A stretch of 64,000 bases of DNA from Diphasiastrum complanatum (Eukaryota > Streptophyta > Lycopodiopsida > Lycopodiales > Lycopodiaceae), in NCBI GenBank assembly GCA_029204225.1, contig CM055102.1:7980587-8044586 (forward strand), read 5' to 3'. The notes under the pieces are model-generated. The model was given only the letters and a program-made list of their open reading frames with translations, had not been told where the DNA came from and did no database searches. Each line of letters starts with the position of its first letter. Positions within the stretch are counted from its first letter, which is position 1. Shown piece after piece: positions 34,250 to 46,385 of this stretch. The position numbers and the translations under genes are program-made.

Positions 34250-35640
34250 CTAACTTGGCAAGTCTAATGTACACATATCTACAACTCCAAAAGCATTTCT
34301 TAATTTGAAAAATGAATCTTTAGCCAAAGGTTTGGTTAAGATATCAGCTATGCACTTGAATGAAGGCACATGATGAAGTTGAACCTCCTTAGATTGCACA
34401 TTCTTCCTCACAAAGTGATGAGCTATCTCAATATGCTTTGTTCTAGCATGGAAGATCGGATTGGTAGCAATTTGTTGAGAAGCTTGATTGTTACAATAGA
34501 TGCAAGGGACCTCCTCGGCCTTTAGCACTTGAAGCTCCACCAAAAGTCTTCTTAGCCATAGGAGTTCTTTGGTTGTTGAAGTCAATGCCTTGTACACGGC
34601 TTCACAAGAGGAAAGAGAAATTGTATCTTGCTTTTTGGAAAGCCAAGATATCACTCCTCCACAAAGAAAAGTGACAAATGCACTTATGGATCTTCTATCC
34701 ATCTTATCTCCTGCAAAATCTGAATCCGAAAATGCGCTCAAGTACAAGTTAGATCCTTGATAGAGAATGCCAAAAATCTAGTAGAAGAGACATATCTAAG
34801 CACTCTCTTGGCACTTTTCCAATGATGCATCAAGGGACCTTGCATATATTGACTTAACTTGCTTACACTATAACTCAAATCTGGTCTAGTGATTGTCATA
34901 TAGATTAAGGAGCCTATTAGCTTCCTAAAGAGTGTGATGTCCTCAAAGGATGCTTCATCACAGTCATTAGTAACTTTACAAGTTTGCTCCATAGGGGTGT
35001 TAATCCCTTTACAATCTTTCATGCCAAACCTCTCAAGAATGGAAGTAGCATACTTTGATTGACTTATAAAAGTAAAATCACTACCTCTAGTAACTTCTAT
35101 TCCAAGTATGAACTTAAGAAGTCCTAGATCTACCATCTTGAATTCACTAGACAAGGAAACTTTAACATTTCTTATGCCTTCACCATCATTTCCTGTCAAT
35201 ATGATATCATCAACATAAAGTACTAAACTGATGATCTTTCCATCATTACATTTGATGTACAAAGAAGGGTCATAAGAGCTAATCACAAAGCCAAGAGAGT
35301 AGAGAAAATCATGCAACCTAGAGTACCAAGCTCTAGGTGCTTGCTTCAAGCCATATAGGCTCAGTGGCAAACCTTGTCCTCCTCACCATCCTTGATGAAG
35401 CCCTCGGGTTGCAACATGTATATTTCCTCCTCCAAGTAGCCATTCAAAAAAGCATTTGTCACATCCATTTGATAGAGATTCCACTCGAATAAAGTAGCAA
35501 TACAAATGATCAATCTAATGGCTACAAGTTTTGCTACAGGAGCAAATGTTTTTTCATAATCTATGCCTTTAGTTTAAAGAAACCCCTTAGCAGCCAATCT
35601 AGCTTTGTACTTACTTATAGATCCATCTTGATTGTATTTT
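34250..35640 (-). pseudogene. Copia-C reverse transcriptase and RNase H
   Basis: Minus strand. RT pieces from about 35,640 downward show KYKARL and [14 protein letters not shown] blocks in shifted frames, then an open piece 35,370-34,738 with [20 protein letters not shown] and the active site LVLYVDDIILTGNDGEG. RNase H is open at 34,747-34,250: SAFSDSDFAGDKMD, SLSSCEAVYKALTS (the usual E-A-E-Y has become E-A-V-Y), YCNNQAS (the usual CDNQ Asp has become Asn), ARTKHIEIAHHF and DILTKPLAKDSFF. Changes at conserved positions plus frameshifts near 35,640, 35,370 and 34,745 indicate loss of activity. It is the closest relative of Copia-A. Confidence 0.93.
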
Positions 35641-37300
35641 TATCTATAGATCCACTTACATGCAAGTGGCTTCTTCCCATATGGAAGGTGTACAAGATTC
35701 CAAGTTTGATTATCTATCAAAGCATCAAACTCTACTTGCATTGCATCTCTCCAAACTTGTGATCTACTTGCATCTTCATAACATGATGGCTCTTCAAGCA
35801 TTGTGGTTAGAAAAGAGTAAGAGGTAGAAGGAGATGTGTCCTCCCTTTGATTTCCTTTCTCAAAGTATGTGAGCCTTGAAGGCTCGGCCTTGCTCCTTGT
35901 GGATCTTCTCGGCTCCTTTGGCACTTGATTTTGATCTTCCAAAAGATCATTTTCAAGAGGCTCCTCCTCGGGTGTTGCAAGATCTTCATCACCTAAGAGA
36001 TTAGATGAATTTGGAGACAACTTGTAACTTTGAGATTCATCAAACAAGACATCCTTGCTAGCTTTTACTTTCTTTGAAATAGGATCAAATATCCTATATC
36101 CTTTGCTATTTTCACTATAGACTACAAATATTCCTTTGAAGGAAGTTGCATCTTCTTTCCTTCTTGTTTCCAAAGGAATGTGGACATAACATATACATCC
36201 AAACACTTTTAAATCTTTACATTGGGCTTATTGCCAAACAAAGCTTGAAATGGTGAGATCCCACCAATAGCACTACTAGGAAGCCTAATACATAAGTAAT
36301 TAGCACAAGTTATGGCCTCCCCCCAAAAAGGGATGGGTAGAGATGCATCAAGTCTTAAAGACTTTGCGCATTCACAAAGACTCCTATTTTTTCTCTCGAC
36401 CACCCCATTTTGTTGGGGGGTGTAAGGACAAGTGAGTTCTCTCTTAATGCCATTGATCTCACAAAAGTCTCTCATCTTGTTGGAGATATACTCTCCTCCA
36501 TTATCACATCTTAGAACTTTAATGCAAGAACTAAGTTGCTTTTCCACTAGAGACTTAAACTTTACAAAAGCTTCATATACAAGGCTTTTCTTAGGCAATA
36601 ATTCAATCCAAGTGTATCTAGTACAATCATCAATAAAGGTCACATACATTAAAGCTCCTCCATTAATTTCATGAGAAAAAGTATGTACATCCGAATGGAT
36701 AAGATATAAAGGTGAGGTAGATCTTGTTAAAGATCTCTTGTAGAAAGTCTTGTGTGACTTTGCAAGGCCACATGCCTCACACACTTTGCCACACTTCTTG
36801 AAGGCTTTTGGTAGGCCAAGAGCTAGCTCCTTTGAGGCCATGGATTCCATTGATTGAAGATTAGGATGGCCCAATGTTTTGTGCCAAAGCTCCACTTGAG
36901 TCAACTCCTCCCTAACCATATTCACACTTTCAATAGCCACATTAGCATCCAACTTGAAAAGCCTTCCTTGCTTAATGCCACTAGCTGTGCACTTATTATT
37001 TTTCAAGATAGAACACACTCCATTCTTGAAATGTACATCTAGTCCATTGTCCATTAATTGACCAACACTAAGCAAGTTTTTTGTAATGGATGGAACATAC
37101 AAAACATTATCAAGATCTATCCTTTTATATGATCCTAAGCATAATGGAATAGATCCTATGCCATCTATCTTGCATTCTTGATCACTAGTTGTGTAGATTG
37201 ATTTCTTAGAATCATTGCAAGAAAGTAGATAAGAGAAATAATGCTTGTTGAATGACATGTGGGAACTAGCCCCACTATCAATCCACCATGATTCTTGGCT
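35641..37300 (-). pseudogene. Copia-C protease and integrase
   Basis: Minus strand, upstream part open from 37,927 to 36,209. Protease shows WWIDSGASSHMSF with an intact D-S-G near 37,290. GAG-pre-integrase shows LWHKTLGHPNLQSM. Integrase has HSDVHTFSHEINGGALMYVT, RCDNGGEYISNKMRDF and NGVVERKNRSLCE, so all three catalytic residues D, D and E are present. A frameshift at about 36,207 leads into a second open piece (36,206-35,640) with MFGCICYVHIPLETRRKED and the pre-RT linker, including RSTRSKAEPSRLTYFEKGN. This is the best-preserved integrase in the window. Confidence 0.94.
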
Positions 37301-38123
37301 TGATGTTGGTGTAGGTGCTACCATCAAGGATGTGTTGAATCCATCCTCTTGCTCCTCCCCTTGTGCAAGATTGCCTTGATCTTCATTCCCTTGTGCATTC
37401 TTCTTCTTATAGCATTTGGAAGCAAAGTGTCCTTTCTTCCCACAAAAGAAACACTTCAACTTTGCTTTGTTCTTTTGCTTTCCTTTGGAGATAGATGCTC
37501 CATCCTTTGCCTCGGCCTCCTTGCCTTGGATCTTCTTGAAAGGATGAGACTTCTTCTTGCCTTTAGATGCGAAGTTTGCTTTCTCATCACCATTATGTAG
37601 TGATAAGGACCCCATTCTTGTTTTGAGGTGTAGAATCCTACTCTCCTCGGCCACAAGAACATTATGAAATTTTTCAATTGATGGAAGTTGGTCTTGAATG
37701 GCAAAATATTGAACTAGATTAGAGAACTCATCTCCTAATCCATTCAAGATTACTTGTACTAGTTCATTATCTTGGATCTTCTCTCCTATAGATCCCAATT
37801 CTTTGTTCAAGGATTTTATCCCTCGGATATTGGATTCATAAATATTCTTTAGTGAATCCCAAGCATCTTTTGATGTGGTACAAGAAGCCACCTCCTTCAA
37901 GAGGTCATTGCTTACATTTAACTTCAAGCAATGTAGGGCTAATCTAACCCTCTTCTTGTATTTTAGTTGTTCTTGGGGAGCTTGAGGCTATTCCTCAACT
38001 CCTAAGAATATTAAAGAGATCATGAACCACTAGTAGTGATTCCATTCTTACTTTCCAAATGGAATAATTTGTGGAAGTTAGTTTCTCACTAGATTCTAGC
38101 ATATATCCACCCATGGATGTCAT
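37301..38123 (-). pseudogene. Copia-C gag with zinc knuckle
   Basis: Gag starts MTSMGGYMLESSEKLTSTNY at 38,123 on the minus strand, but a frameshift near 38,000 and a stop near 37,988 break its first 60 codons. It is open again from 37,927 (MKLNVSNDLLKEVASC). Compared with Copia-A, about 28 codons are missing after SIYESN (the block starting NTSRILMLRNQ), probably one deletion of 84 bp. The single CCHC knuckle reads CFFCGKKGHFASKC near 37,450. Gag continues in frame into protease. Confidence 0.93.
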
Positions 38124-38705
38124 TTTGAATGAAAGCCTATGAGACACTCAAAGTTCTCTTGATAAGGTGTGATCTAAGATAGATTTCTAGCTTTCAAGAA
38201 GCTTCTAATCTCGGCCCAATCAATCCTAGTTCAACTTGGATGATGGTATAATAGATCAATTACAAATATCCTAGCAAATCACTCCACAAAGAAATTGATT
38301 CTAGTTCAAATTGGTTTGATATTCCACACACACTTAAGATTTGAACAAATCAGCCTTAAAGATCTGATCTAATGCTTCAAAATGAATTACTTCAATGACT
38401 CAAGTCACTATTTGATCATTAGCATTCAATAGATTGAACCTAGATCTAGACAATGCACTAAAAACCTTGAATTTTGGACCATTATGCACTTTTTTTGGAT
38501 CAAAGACACTTATGGAAGTTAATTTGAAGGTTGTTGTATGGTTTCACACGTGTGGACAGTACTTCAGCAGCCCACAAATCGATCTTGACCAAAAACAATG
38601 ATGTTACTTCTCTCTTTGAACTCGCCCTCTCAATTAGAACTCAAAAACAACAAATTGTCAATGATTTCTCAAGTACTATTAATCATTTAGATCACTCTTA
38701 GAATT

Positions 38706-38718
38706 GGCTCTAATACCA
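38706..38718 (-). other. Copia-C primer-binding site (initiator tRNA-Met)
   Basis: The reverse complement reads TGGTATTAGAGCC directly next to the LTR end at 38,719. It matches the initiator tRNA-Met complement with one substitution (T for C). Confidence 0.9.
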
Positions 38719-39342
38719 TGTCAATTTTCAGAGAAAAAGGACAAATATTTATTGTACTATCAATCATTAAGAGTTACTGATTGCTTAATCCAAAGATCTA
38801 TCAAGTTCTAGATGTTAGATCTTGATCTAGATGCTTTACACTATGATTTAAGCAAGAGCAATGGATCAAATGACCAAAACATGGATGAGCGGCCTCACAT
38901 GTGTGGAGGACAGTACCTGTACGGCCTGTTTATAGAGAGTAAAGTACATTAACATTCAAATGCATTTCATTTATCAAAACTCAAGACAAATGTGGAAATC
39001 TCAACAAAACTAGAATTTGCCAATGTCACTTCAACTTGTTATTGATTTGGTTGATCTCTTTATAGATCAAGTACATCCATGAACTGTGTACTATCCAGCA
39101 GGTCTTCACATGTTTGAAGAGTGCCTAGTCATTCAGATCCACCAATGGGAGTCATATGTGCTCATTTTCCAAAGTTGAATATTCTCTTTGGCTAGAAAAC
39201 AAAAAGCTAGTCTTCCACATTTATAGGAATATTTCCTGTAAAATAGAATCTAATGGAATCTTCCTATCTTATCTTCTAGAAGCTTATCCACACATGTGAA
39301 TGGTATCTTGACATGTGTGAGTAATAACTCATTCACATGGAA
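38719..39342 (-). mobile_element. Copia-C 5' LTR, truncated
   Basis: Starts TGTCAATTTTCAGAG next to the primer-binding site and aligns with the 3' LTR at 33,387. It lacks the last 225 bp or so (its U3 start on the minus strand), so the promoter may be damaged although the TATA-like CTATAAAGAG near 39,060 remains. All three G-box palindromes of the 3' LTR are altered here at the CpG. An inverted repeat follows immediately at 39,343. Confidence 0.92.
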
Positions 39343-39380
39343 GTTGTAGTAGAATCATTCATAAGAGATCCTACTACAAC
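39343..39380. repeat. 14-bp inverted repeat at the LTR truncation point
   Basis: GTTGTAGTAGAATC, a 10-bp spacer, then GATCCTACTACAAC: 13 of 14 positions pair. It lies exactly where homology between the two Copia-C LTRs ends. Confidence 0.85.
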
Positions 39381-39860
39381 ATGGTTGGCCATTGGTAAGT
39401 AAGTTCTGCGAGGCAGAATCGCTGCTAACTGACAAAGAATATGCTTCTGCTAACATTGGCGCCAGTTGCCATTGACAATATTCTTGTTTTTTGATCCAAA
39501 ACTCGCTTTTATCAACTTATCTTCCAGTTCTTGTTCCCTTCTGTTTGTGTTGCTTGCTATCTTACATTCTTCATTTCTCCAAGCACATATTCAAATTTCT
39601 TGTTTGTCAGATCGTGATTGTTTTATAATGTCCCTACTGACCTTTTAGATCTATGCAAACTAACCTCAGACATTCCTGAAATCCACTGCCGCATTATTAT
39701 TTTGCGTTTCTGGACACCAACAGTCAAAAAATCGAATTTCCAATGATTTTGAGTCTCTCGAAATTTTTAGGATTATTTGAGTTCTCTAAAATTTTCGAAC
39801 TTTTATAGTTTTTTTTGAACTTTCAATGTTTTGTTTTCAACCGGCGAGCTATTAATCCTA
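39381..39860. other. Unassigned spacer
   Basis: No gene. A weak tRNA-Asp primer-site-like word TTGGCGCCAGTTGCC occurs near 39,456 but needs an inserted base to match. Confidence 0.4.
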
Positions 39861-41830
39861 TGAATGCATCCAATACTGCCTTCCAATTGCATCTGCCAAT
39901 ACACCTTGTTTACATCCATTAGTTCCTTTGACACCATTTACATCCGCCACCCATTTTTGCATCCGTCAGTCCACTTTTCTTGCATCTGCCAGTTTCCATC
40001 TGTCACCCATTTTTTGCATCTGTCGTCTTGATCCCCCGTTGTATCCAACGTTATTTCAATTTTTTGAGTTCTCGATTTTTTCACCATTTTTCGAATTTTT
40101 CGAGTTTATCCCATTTTTCCAGTCTCTCAAGAAATTTTCAATTTTTTTCAAGATATTTCCAAAATAATTGTATCCGTCGACGATTGCATCCAACCAACTG
40201 CACAACAAGACTTTCTCTAGCGTTTGCATCCAACGACCTGCCAAAAAGTTTTATTGACCTTGTGATGTTTTTCGACCTTTTTCAAAATTTTTGACCCTTT
40301 GCAATTTTCTGTCTCTTTGAAATTTTATCGACTCATTGTAATTTTTCTATACCCTACTTGTTCAATTCTTTGCAATTTTTTGACTCTACAATTTTTCGAA
40401 ATTTTCTCATTTTTGGGTTTTTTGATATTTTCTAAATTTTGGGTTTTCAAGTTTTTCTGAATGTTCATAACTTTTGCATTTTTTCATATCTTAACATTTT
40501 TCGAATTATTTGATTTTTTTTGCAGGTTTTTTGATTTACCGAGGATTCTTTTTTTTTGGAGTTTTTTTACAATTTTTTATGTTTTTTGAGTTTTTTCAGA
40601 ATTTTCACCATTCTATTCGACACTTTTTTTCCAATCCAATGTCTTTTTTTGACCCATTGCATCCGATGCTCCCTGTCCATTTGCATTCGAGCCGCCCATC
40701 TTGTATCCGAACATCTCACTTGTACCCAATGACCTTCCGATTGCATCCGCTGTTTTTATAATTTTCGGGTTTTTTGATATGTTAGCATTTTTTGAGTTTT
40801 TCGAGTGTTTTCAAGTTTTTCGATTTTTTAGAGTTTTTGGATATCTCCAGATCTTGCATCCTACATTTTTGCATCCGACACCCTTCAGTTCCAATTGCAT
40901 CCGACATCCATCTCATTTGCATCTGATGCCCTTCCTCCTCAGTTGTATTCGACACCCTTCATCTACATTTACATTTGCCGTCCTAATCTGTAGTTGCATC
41001 CGATGTTTTTTCTAATTTTTTCGAATTTTTGAAAATTTGGATTTTTTTGATACATTATAATTTTTCGATACTTTCTATTTTTTTTTCCATACTTGAGATT
41101 TTTTGATACGCAATTCGATATTTTTCTGAATTTTCCTGATACTGTATTGACTCAAAAAATTTGGATTTTTTTATATCAAAACAGATTTTTTCGATACTGT
41201 ATTGACTCGATTTTTCAGGTTTTTTCCAAGTCACTATAAGTTTTTTCGATACTTCATATTTTTTGATCCTTTGTACATTTTTTCGATACTTTTCGATTTT
41301 TCGATCCTAGATTTTTTTTAGCCATATTTTTTTAGCCCATATTTTTTCGAGTCCGTATTTCGATCTCTTATTTTTTTGACCCTTTATTTTTTCGATTGAT
41401 TATTTTTCGATCCCTCACGTTTTAGAGTTTTATATTTTCGGGTTTTATTTTTTGAGTTTTATTTTTTTCAAGTTTTAATTTTTCGAGTTTTATTTTTCGA
41501 TTTTCAATTTTTTCGATCCCTAATTTTGTGCCACCCATCTTGCCCCCGTCAAACCATCTTCAGTTTGTGTCCAAAGCACTCCACCTTTATTTGCATCGGA
41601 GACCCTTCTTCATCAGTTGTATCCGATGCTCTTTCTCATCAGTTCCATCCAATGCCAATTGCATCCGCCAACCTACATCCGACGCCTTCTACCTTCATCT
41701 GCATCCGACACATTTGTATATGTTAGTGCATTTTGTTACAACCATTCCTACATTTTCTTTGCATCCCACAGTTGGCATCTGACGAACTTCCAAATACATC
41801 CGATGAGTTATCAGAGTTCCTCACCATTGT
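39861..41830 (+). repeat. T-rich field with about 30 copies of TTGCATCCGA-type words
   Basis: Words of the form TTG(C/T)ATCCGAC(A/G)CCC or close variants occur about 30 times, clustered at 39,866-40,240, 40,658-40,760, 40,856-41,000 and 41,590-41,800, in one orientation. Between the clusters lie T-rich runs built from TTTTTCGA(T/A), TTTTTCGAG and GATACTTTT. Several frames are open by chance (up to about 107 codons) with FF- and HP-rich products that look like translated repeat. No gene is claimed. Confidence 0.8.
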
Positions 41831-42057
41831 TCAGATTTTCATGGTTGATTTGACATATCAATCATATCCTATCAGTTCCATCATATCTGAGAAAAAATCA
41901 ATACAGAATCTCATATTGTTAATCTGATTTTGCTAATATTTTGAAACTAATTTTGAATCTCACATTTAAATGAAAATATTCAAACATCTTATAAGACATT
42001 GAACAAACATCCATAACAATTGTTTTGAAAATGTGTTTGTCTATTATATTGTAAAAA

Positions 42058-42500
42058 ATGATGGTAACAATCCCTACCGCCTCCCCCTCAATAAGAAAAC
42101 ACAAACAACCTATAAGGTACATTGAAGAATTTGTTACTTATCTCATTCTAGAGCCAATGACTATCGAAGAAATACTTGGTCAATCAGACTATGATCTCTG
42201 GAGAGAAGCCATGGATAGAGAGTATTCATCTCTTATCATCAAGAACCAAACATGGACTACTGTCGAATTACCTGCAAGCAAAAATGTAGTTGATTGCAAG
42301 TGGATATCCAAAATCAAATACAAAATAAATGGAAGTATCGATCGAAGAAAATCTCAATTTGTTGCTATAGTGTTTTCTTAGATTTCTAATATCGACTACA
42401 ATGAGACTTTTAGTCCTATAGTCAAGCATTTTTCAATCAAAACACTTCTATTATATGCTAGTCTAGCCAATCTGGAGATACATTAGATCATGGATGTGTT
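42058..42500 (+). pseudogene. Copia reverse transcriptase start fragment
   Basis: Plus-strand frame reading RYIEEFVTYLILEPMTIEEI, then LWREAMDREYSSLIIKNQTW and VDCKWISKIKYKINGSI: the pre-RT linker and RT start of a copia element. After a stop near 42,380 it continues as YNETFSPIVKH and fades by about 42,500. It stands just left of the first Copia-G LTR and may belong to an earlier element sharing that LTR. Confidence 0.75.
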
Positions 42501-42771
42501 AAAAAATGAGATTTGAGGACCATGCAAAGATCTACAATGACCTGTATGCATGTGAGGTTGCACAAGATGCATCTACAATAGATCAAATAGAATTTTCAAG
42601 GGCTATCTATCAAGCTTTGAATCAAGGCAAGAGCTCATCTACAACAAAATGATGATGATCCAAAGAGAAGCTACTTTTTCACATTCACATGAAAAAATAA
42701 AGTGAAATTCACTATGAGAGACAAAACCAAGCATGTTGCTCTTGGGTAGAGAGAGAAAATATACTCTTACT

Positions 42772-43193
42772 TGTCAGAAATTGTGAACTCCTGCAACTTT
42801 GTCGCAAAGGTGATGAAGCGAAACGAAGCGAAGAGCGAACATACCTCGAAGACCGAAAGAAAAGTATTTGAGATTTGGCTCGACGACCAGGTGACAAAAC
42901 ACACTCGACGAAGACACGAAATGAAAGAGAACAATTTACGCTGCCAACTAGCAGCTTGACAAGCGTGGTGTATTGTACTTCACACTCCGTTGAAATAGAC
43001 AATGATGACAGAGAATAACTAACTAGTTGATTAGCATTAACTTGTCTTATAATTCTCTGATGAACTATCTTGTAAACTCCACACAGTGGAGATAAATATG
43101 TATTTTTTATTAACACAAAAAATAGACGATGATTGAGACGAATAGAAGAGAGTAGATCTGTGCATGAAAGTCTACCAACGAGCAGAACAAGAC
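42772..43193 (+). mobile_element. Copia-G LTR 1 (truncated at its 3' end)
   Basis: Direct repeat of 44,923-45,345, with shared start TGTC(A)GAAATTGTGAACTCC and shared blocks GAGAACAATT(T/C)ACGCTGCC, ACTAACTAGTTGATTAGC and CACACAGTGGAGATAAATAT. It ends after GAGCAGAACA, where it joins protease coding directly. A CGAA-rich stretch near 42,825-42,900 resembles the one in the Copia-D LTR. Confidence 0.88.
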
Positions 43194-44922
43194 TGCAATG
43201 TAGTCATTGATTTAGGAGCAACCTCACACGTCACTTGCAACAAAAAAATCTTGATCAACTACAGAGAACTCGAAAACAACAGAGCAATGATTCTAGGTGA
43301 TGGGAGCCAACACGATGTCAAGGGCATCAAAACTCTACAACTATGAACACTATCGGGACAAGCAGAGCTGCCAACTCTTTCAAGAAGTTCGTGGCATTTG
43401 CATAAAGAAACACCTCAAAGAAGATTCAGACCATCAGGTATGATAATGGAGGTGAGTACAAGAGCACAAAAATTTTAAGATTCTGCCAAGAACAAGGAAT
43501 AGAGCATCAATTCACTCCTGCGTACACACCCGAATATAATGGTGTCATAGAAAGAAAAAACAAGACACTAGTTGAAGGATCCGGATGCATGATGGCATAG
43601 GCTCAATTGCCAAGTCAATTTTGGGCTAAGGCAATAGCTGCAGTGGTACACCTGCAGAACAAATCAACAATGACAACCCTAGAAAACAAAACACCGTACG
43701 AAATGTGGACATGTAGAAAGCCTGATATGTCATACGTGCATGTATTCGATGTGCAGCATACAAGCACATACCAAAGGAGCAAAGAAGAAAGTTTGATGAC
43801 AATTCAGAGCATACAATCATGGTGGGATATCCTAACAGATCACAAGTCTACAGACTCTACAACCCAACCACGAAGAAAGTCGTGTCGAGTAGAGATGTGA
43901 AGTTCGACGAGTCCACATTCCCTGGATTGAAGTACGAAAGAGGGCATGATATCTTCACACTACTATCAATTCAAGAGGGAGACCAAGGGCAAACATCAAA
44001 TCAAAATGTCGAGCCCCATACCCCAGAGCAGCAGGAAGCTGAAGATCAACCCGACAAAAAAGAAACATTCGAGTAGCAATGAATCGAACCTAGAAGGTCG
44101 ACAAGACAAAGAAGACCTCCAGAACGATACATTGACAACCTTCAATGGAGCGAAGAAATAGAGTTCAAATACTGCAGCTTCACTGAAGAGCCAACAACAT
44201 ATCAAGAAACTATTCAGATTCTAGAAGGTGAATTCTAGAAGCAGACAATGTTAGAGGAAATCGAATCAATGAGGCAAAATGAGGCATGGACACCAGAGCC
44301 ACTGCCCGAAAATAAAAGAATCATCGACTGCAACCGGGGTTAAATGACAAGCATTTGATTGCTCCTTGCATACACAACTCAATACAATTTGTAAATTCAC
44401 CAAATTGATGTAAAGACAGCCTTTCTCCATGGAGGTCTAGAGGAAGAAATCTTCATGAAGCAACCTTAAAGATTCAAGGACCTCGACAATCGACAATATG
44501 TTTGTCGGTGGCAACGATGCATTTATGGTCCAAAGTAGGCATCACGATCTTGGTATAAGAAGATTGATAGTCTTCTAAAGTCATTCCTAGACAACCAGAC
44601 TATAATGTTTATATAAAGGAAGTAGGAAGAAATTTTGTGATTCTGACTATATTTGTAGATGAAATGATAGGAAATTCCTTGATGCTAATCAAGGAAACAA
44701 AGAGTCAAATTTCCAAAAGTTATGAAATCACAGACCTAGGAGAAACAACAAAATGCATTGGGCTAGAAATCAAAATCTTGAAAGGAGAGCTCAAGGTTCA
44801 ATACATAAAATATGAAGACATGACCGTAGATTTTCTCACAAAATCGCTTGACAAACCACTCTTTGCAAAGCAAAGAAAAATAATTGGATTAAATATACAA
44901 ATTTGCAAGGTTCAAGAGGGAG
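43194..44922 (+). pseudogene. Copia-G protease, integrase and RT remnants
   Basis: Begins inside protease with VIDLGATSHVT (the usual D-S-G is D-L-G). Integrase follows with RYDNGGEYKST and NGVIERKNKTLVEGS (second Asp and Glu), then FWAKAIAAVVHLQNK and VDMSYVHVFD-like blocks to 43,940. RT is reduced to IDVKTAFLHGGLEEEIFMKQ and YGPK-stop-ASRSWY near 44,400-44,560 and a late piece at 44,637. RNase H survives only as MTVDFLTKSLDKPLFAKQRK. The tract TTCAAGAGGGAG precedes LTR 2. Gag, primer site, YVDD and most of RNase H are deleted. Confidence 0.85.
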
Positions 44923-45345
44923 TGTCAAAAATTGTGAACTCCTACAACTTTGTCGCGAATGTGACGAAGCAAAATGAAGCGAAGGGCGAACATACCCCAA
45001 AGACTGAAAGAAAAGTATTCGAGATTAAGCTCGATGACCAAGTGACGAAACACATTCGACGAAGATACAAAACAAAAGAGAACAATTCACGCTGCCAACT
45101 GGTAGCTCAACGAGCATGGTATATTGTACTTCACACTTAGCTAAAATAGACAATGATGACAAAGCATAACTAACTAGTTGATTAGCATTAACTTGTCTTG
45201 TAATTCTCTGATGAACTATCTTGTAAACTCCACACAGTGGAGATAAATATGTATTTTTGATTAACACGAAAGATAGAGGATGAGTGAGATGAATAGAAGC
45301 GAGTAGAGCTATGCATGAAAGTCTGCCAATGAGCAGAACACAACG
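44923..45345 (+). mobile_element. Copia-G LTR 2
   Basis: Begins TGTCAAAAATTGTGAACTCC after the purine tract and aligns with LTR 1. The LTR probably continues past 45,345 to somewhere near 45,540, but LTR 1 is truncated so the end cannot be set by comparison. Confidence 0.88.
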
Positions 45346-46385
45346 ACTGAGGTGAGCGTCAGGCTGCCAACAAGCGAGACACTGAATGACTCTCTAGAAA
45401 ACGAAAAACAAAAAATACAAATTGTTCTCTTTTCCACCTCTTCTTTGTCGTGTCATCTTCTCAATTGATTCTGTTACGATCTGTGATCTGTAGTCGCTTG
45501 CTTAGGATCTTGGAAAAAGAAAATAGAAACGAAAAGACGAAATTATTACATTCGAGTAGAGAGAGAATAGACCAAAAATGTATGTGAACCAAATTGCATT
45601 AACTCTCAACTTTTTGTACATAGAGTGAGCTCCTCTATATAGTGATTCGAGATCCAAGAGGAGTAGAAAGCAAGTATAATGATTGGACCTCTTACATAGC
45701 TCCTCTAACTTTGATTGGTCTACTGACATAACGACCCTTGATTATGATGGACCAATTTCATGGATATTTCACTTTTGATTGGTCACATGGCTTCATATAA
45801 ACACATAGGAAAGTGTCAGTAGCCCTCTACAATCATGTTATGTGTAAGAAGCCTAACTACCTCAAGCTACATCACACACCAAATTGGCCCAATCACCTAC
45901 TAACATGTGTGCATGGGGTAGAAAAGTCAAAGTACCCCCAAACTCAAAATTAAGGCATATTGACTGATCAAAGTCGTCCAAAATGATCTAAAAAGATTAT
46001 GGCTATCCTCCACACATGGGAACATGCTCCACACATGTGAGATTTCACTATGTACATGATATTGCAAAATATCAAGCTAGATTTTGCCATTTTTTCACAC
46101 TCCTCAAAAACTACGTTGATGAGACACTACATCAGACAAAAAAACTTGAGATACTTCTTGAGTGGGTCCTTTGGTATGAATATGATGTGAAGAACAACCA
46201 AGGGACCCTTGATAGCAGCAAATTCACCAAATCCATGATAGGATTTCTTTGGTGGAAATTCATTGCCAACTCCTTTAATGAGCATTTCACCAATTTGCCA
46301 CCATTTCCTTTTGTTCCCTCCATGATTGAAGATGATCTTGGGATCCACTTACTTGAAAATAGTTGCACCATAAAGAGGGAAACCT
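45346..46385. other. Unassigned sequence, partly LTR
   Basis: The first 200 bp may be the rest of Copia-G LTR 2. A plus-strand frame at 46,016-46,387 (123 codons, with LEILLEWVLWYEYDVKNN) shows no recognisable family and is crossed by an equally long minus-strand frame; neither is claimed as a gene. Confidence 0.4.

Noticed and set aside
39456-39475. A second tRNA-Asp primer-binding site
   Set aside because: TTGGCGCCAGTTGCC needs an inserted base and then loses the match; no LTR end is visible to its left.
40000-41900. Phe/Ser/Pro-rich frames that might be secreted proteins
   Set aside because: They derive from T-rich sequence and TTGCATCCGA repeats, switch frame freely and lack a consistent start or domain.
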